From an uncultured Sphingobacteriales bacterium (lineage in GTDB: Bacteria > Bacteroidota > Bacteroidia > Chitinophagales > Chitinophagaceae): DNA of 7,264 nt. Each line of letters starts with the position of its first letter. Position 1 is the stretch's first letter. The translations under genes were made by a program, and so were the position numbers. Shown here one piece after another: positions 6,521-7,264 of the stretch. The stretch is from positions 1 through 7,264 of the forward strand of contig CAMPKG010000178.1 in assembly GCA_946887085.1 (NCBI GenBank), written 5' to 3'. Below the pieces are notes generated by a model. That model was not told where the DNA came from and did not search any database. It saw only the letters and a program-made list of their open reading frames with translations.

Positions 6521-7264
6521 TTAGCCTTCTCGATTAGTAATAAGTATTTGCATTAGTTGCTGGACCTCTTCGGCCTTCTGCTCTTCGCGGCGGTATTTGT
6601 AGCAAAGGTTAAGCTCCTCGAGCATTTTGTAGATGACACGCTTGGCGAGCAGCGGTGTAAAATACTGTTCACGGTCGCGGGCATTGATCTTACGCAGGTA
6701 GGCATCTACATCTTTCTGTGTATACACCATGCCATTCATTGGATCCACGAAGAATTGTATCTGTTGCATCACCTCATCGGCAGGGCTGAGAAAGTGATGG
6801 AGTGTGTCTATGTAAGCAAATACAAACTGCCTGGGTATGTCAACAGCAAAGATGGGGATGTCCAGCAACTCGCACAATGCGAGGTACAGCACACCTAGCG
6901 AGTAGGCATTACCTTGTTTGCTTTCAAGTACCTGGTTGATGAAAAAGTATTTAGGCTCACGTTCTGTAAGCTCGTGGCCCTGTAATTTATAATAGTTGTA
7001 AAGTATGCTGTTAAAAACGTTTACCTGTTCCAGCGGTGTGAGATAGCTGTTCAGCTCCAGCCAGATGTTACGCCTTATCTGGTCGAACTGGCTGAGTATG
7101 GAAGGGACGTTAAGATCGGGGAACTGGTACTTTGCAACGATGATCGCGCCACGAAGAAGTTCAGGATTTTTTGAATGGCTCCACTCAAACAGTTCGTGCT
7201 GAAGGTCTTGAAAATGTACGCGGTGAATAAGAAACTCGATACGCTCCTGTACAGACTCATCAAC
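6521..7264 (-). CDS. SirB1/Transglut_core2-like protein, 5' partial, active-site residues apparently lost
   Basis: The frame is open from the right edge to the stop at 6521, giving 247 visible codons. A GTG at 6890-6892 lies in the middle of the conserved domain and is not the start. Numbered from the window edge, the fragment shows FFINQVLESKQGNAYSLGVLYLAL (about 106-129), LLDIPIFAVDIPRQFVF (133-149) and FVDPMNG (172-178). These are the three conserved blocks of the SirB1/Transglut_core2 family, usually seen as VLE.R.G.P.SL..LYL, G.P...V..PGHFLV and DP.NGG. The C-terminal helices (about 205-240) resemble the TPR-like tail of that family. The Cys position of true transglutaminases is not Cys here, and the His of PGHF is Gln146 (IPRQF); only the Asp of FVDP remains. 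A structural or binding role is therefore likelier than catalysis. It is the first visible gene of the minus-strand operon. No export signal can be judged because the start is missing. Confidence 0.75.
   Translation of the reverse strand, partial: VDESVQERIEFLIHRVHFQDLQHELFEWSHSKNPELLRGAIIVAKYQFPDLNVPSILSQFDQIRRNIWLELNSYLTPLEQVNVFNSILYNYYKLQGHELTEREPKYFFINQVLESKQGNAYSLGVLYLALCELLDIPIFAVDIPRQFVFAYIDTLHHFLSPADEVMQQIQFFVDPMNGMVYTQKDVDAYLRKINARDREQYFTPLLAKRVIYKMLEELNLCYKYRREEQKAEEVQQLMQILITNREG

Noticed and set aside
6521..6892. A short 123-residue gene starting at the GTG at 6890-6892
   Set aside because: Reading upstream, the frame stays open to the window edge and encodes the first conserved block of the same family (VLESKQGNAYSLG), so the GTG is internal.
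7075..7263. Small minus-strand frame at the right edge
   Set aside because: It overlaps the SirB1-like gene in another frame and has a Ser/Phe-rich product without recognisable features.

Overview
The window looks like chromosomal DNA of a Bacteroidota bacterium, most likely in or near Chitinophagia/Sphingobacteriia. The signs are a C-terminal type IX secretion (T9SS) sorting domain, a Bacteroidota-style lipocalin-like lipoprotein, a DUF4919 protein, a DUF1573 domain, TAnnTTTG-type -7 promoter elements and start codons mostly without a strong Shine-Dalgarno sequence. The family calls come from motif recognition by eye; no search was run.

Plus strand, 1-4709. The window opens inside a secreted DUF1028 (Ntn-hydrolase-fold) protein carrying a T9SS type A sorting domain. 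Next is a close pair: a lipocalin-like lipoprotein (857-1336) and a small outer-membrane beta-barrel protein (1358-1915), 21 bp apart. A solitary gene resembling a phage terminase small subunit (2017-2445) follows, with its own good -7 element and no other phage gene in view. Then comes a two-gene unit separated by 1 bp: a UMF1/Atg22-type MFS transporter (2525-3847) and an MBL-fold metallo-hydrolase with a full set of metal ligands (3849-4709).

Minus strand, 7264-4712. Three tightly packed genes read right to left. They are a SirB1/Transglut_core2-like protein entering from the right edge, an exported DUF4919 protein 10 bp downstream, and an exported DUF1573 plus YiiX-like (permuted NlpC/P60) cysteine hydrolase that overlaps the DUF4919 gene by 4 bp. 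This looks like one operon with a cell-envelope theme; its promoter lies beyond the right edge. It converges on the MBL gene with only 2 bp between the stop codons.

There is no gene-free stretch over 300 bp: the largest gaps are 66, 101 and 79 bp. I saw no tRNA, rRNA, CRISPR array, insertion sequence or convincing intrinsic terminator. Most of the window is ordinary Bacteroidota accessory/envelope gene content. The parts most worth a second look are the orphan terminase-like gene and the minus-strand operon, which combines an apparently catalytically dead transglutaminase-like protein with an unusual DUF1573-hydrolase fusion.
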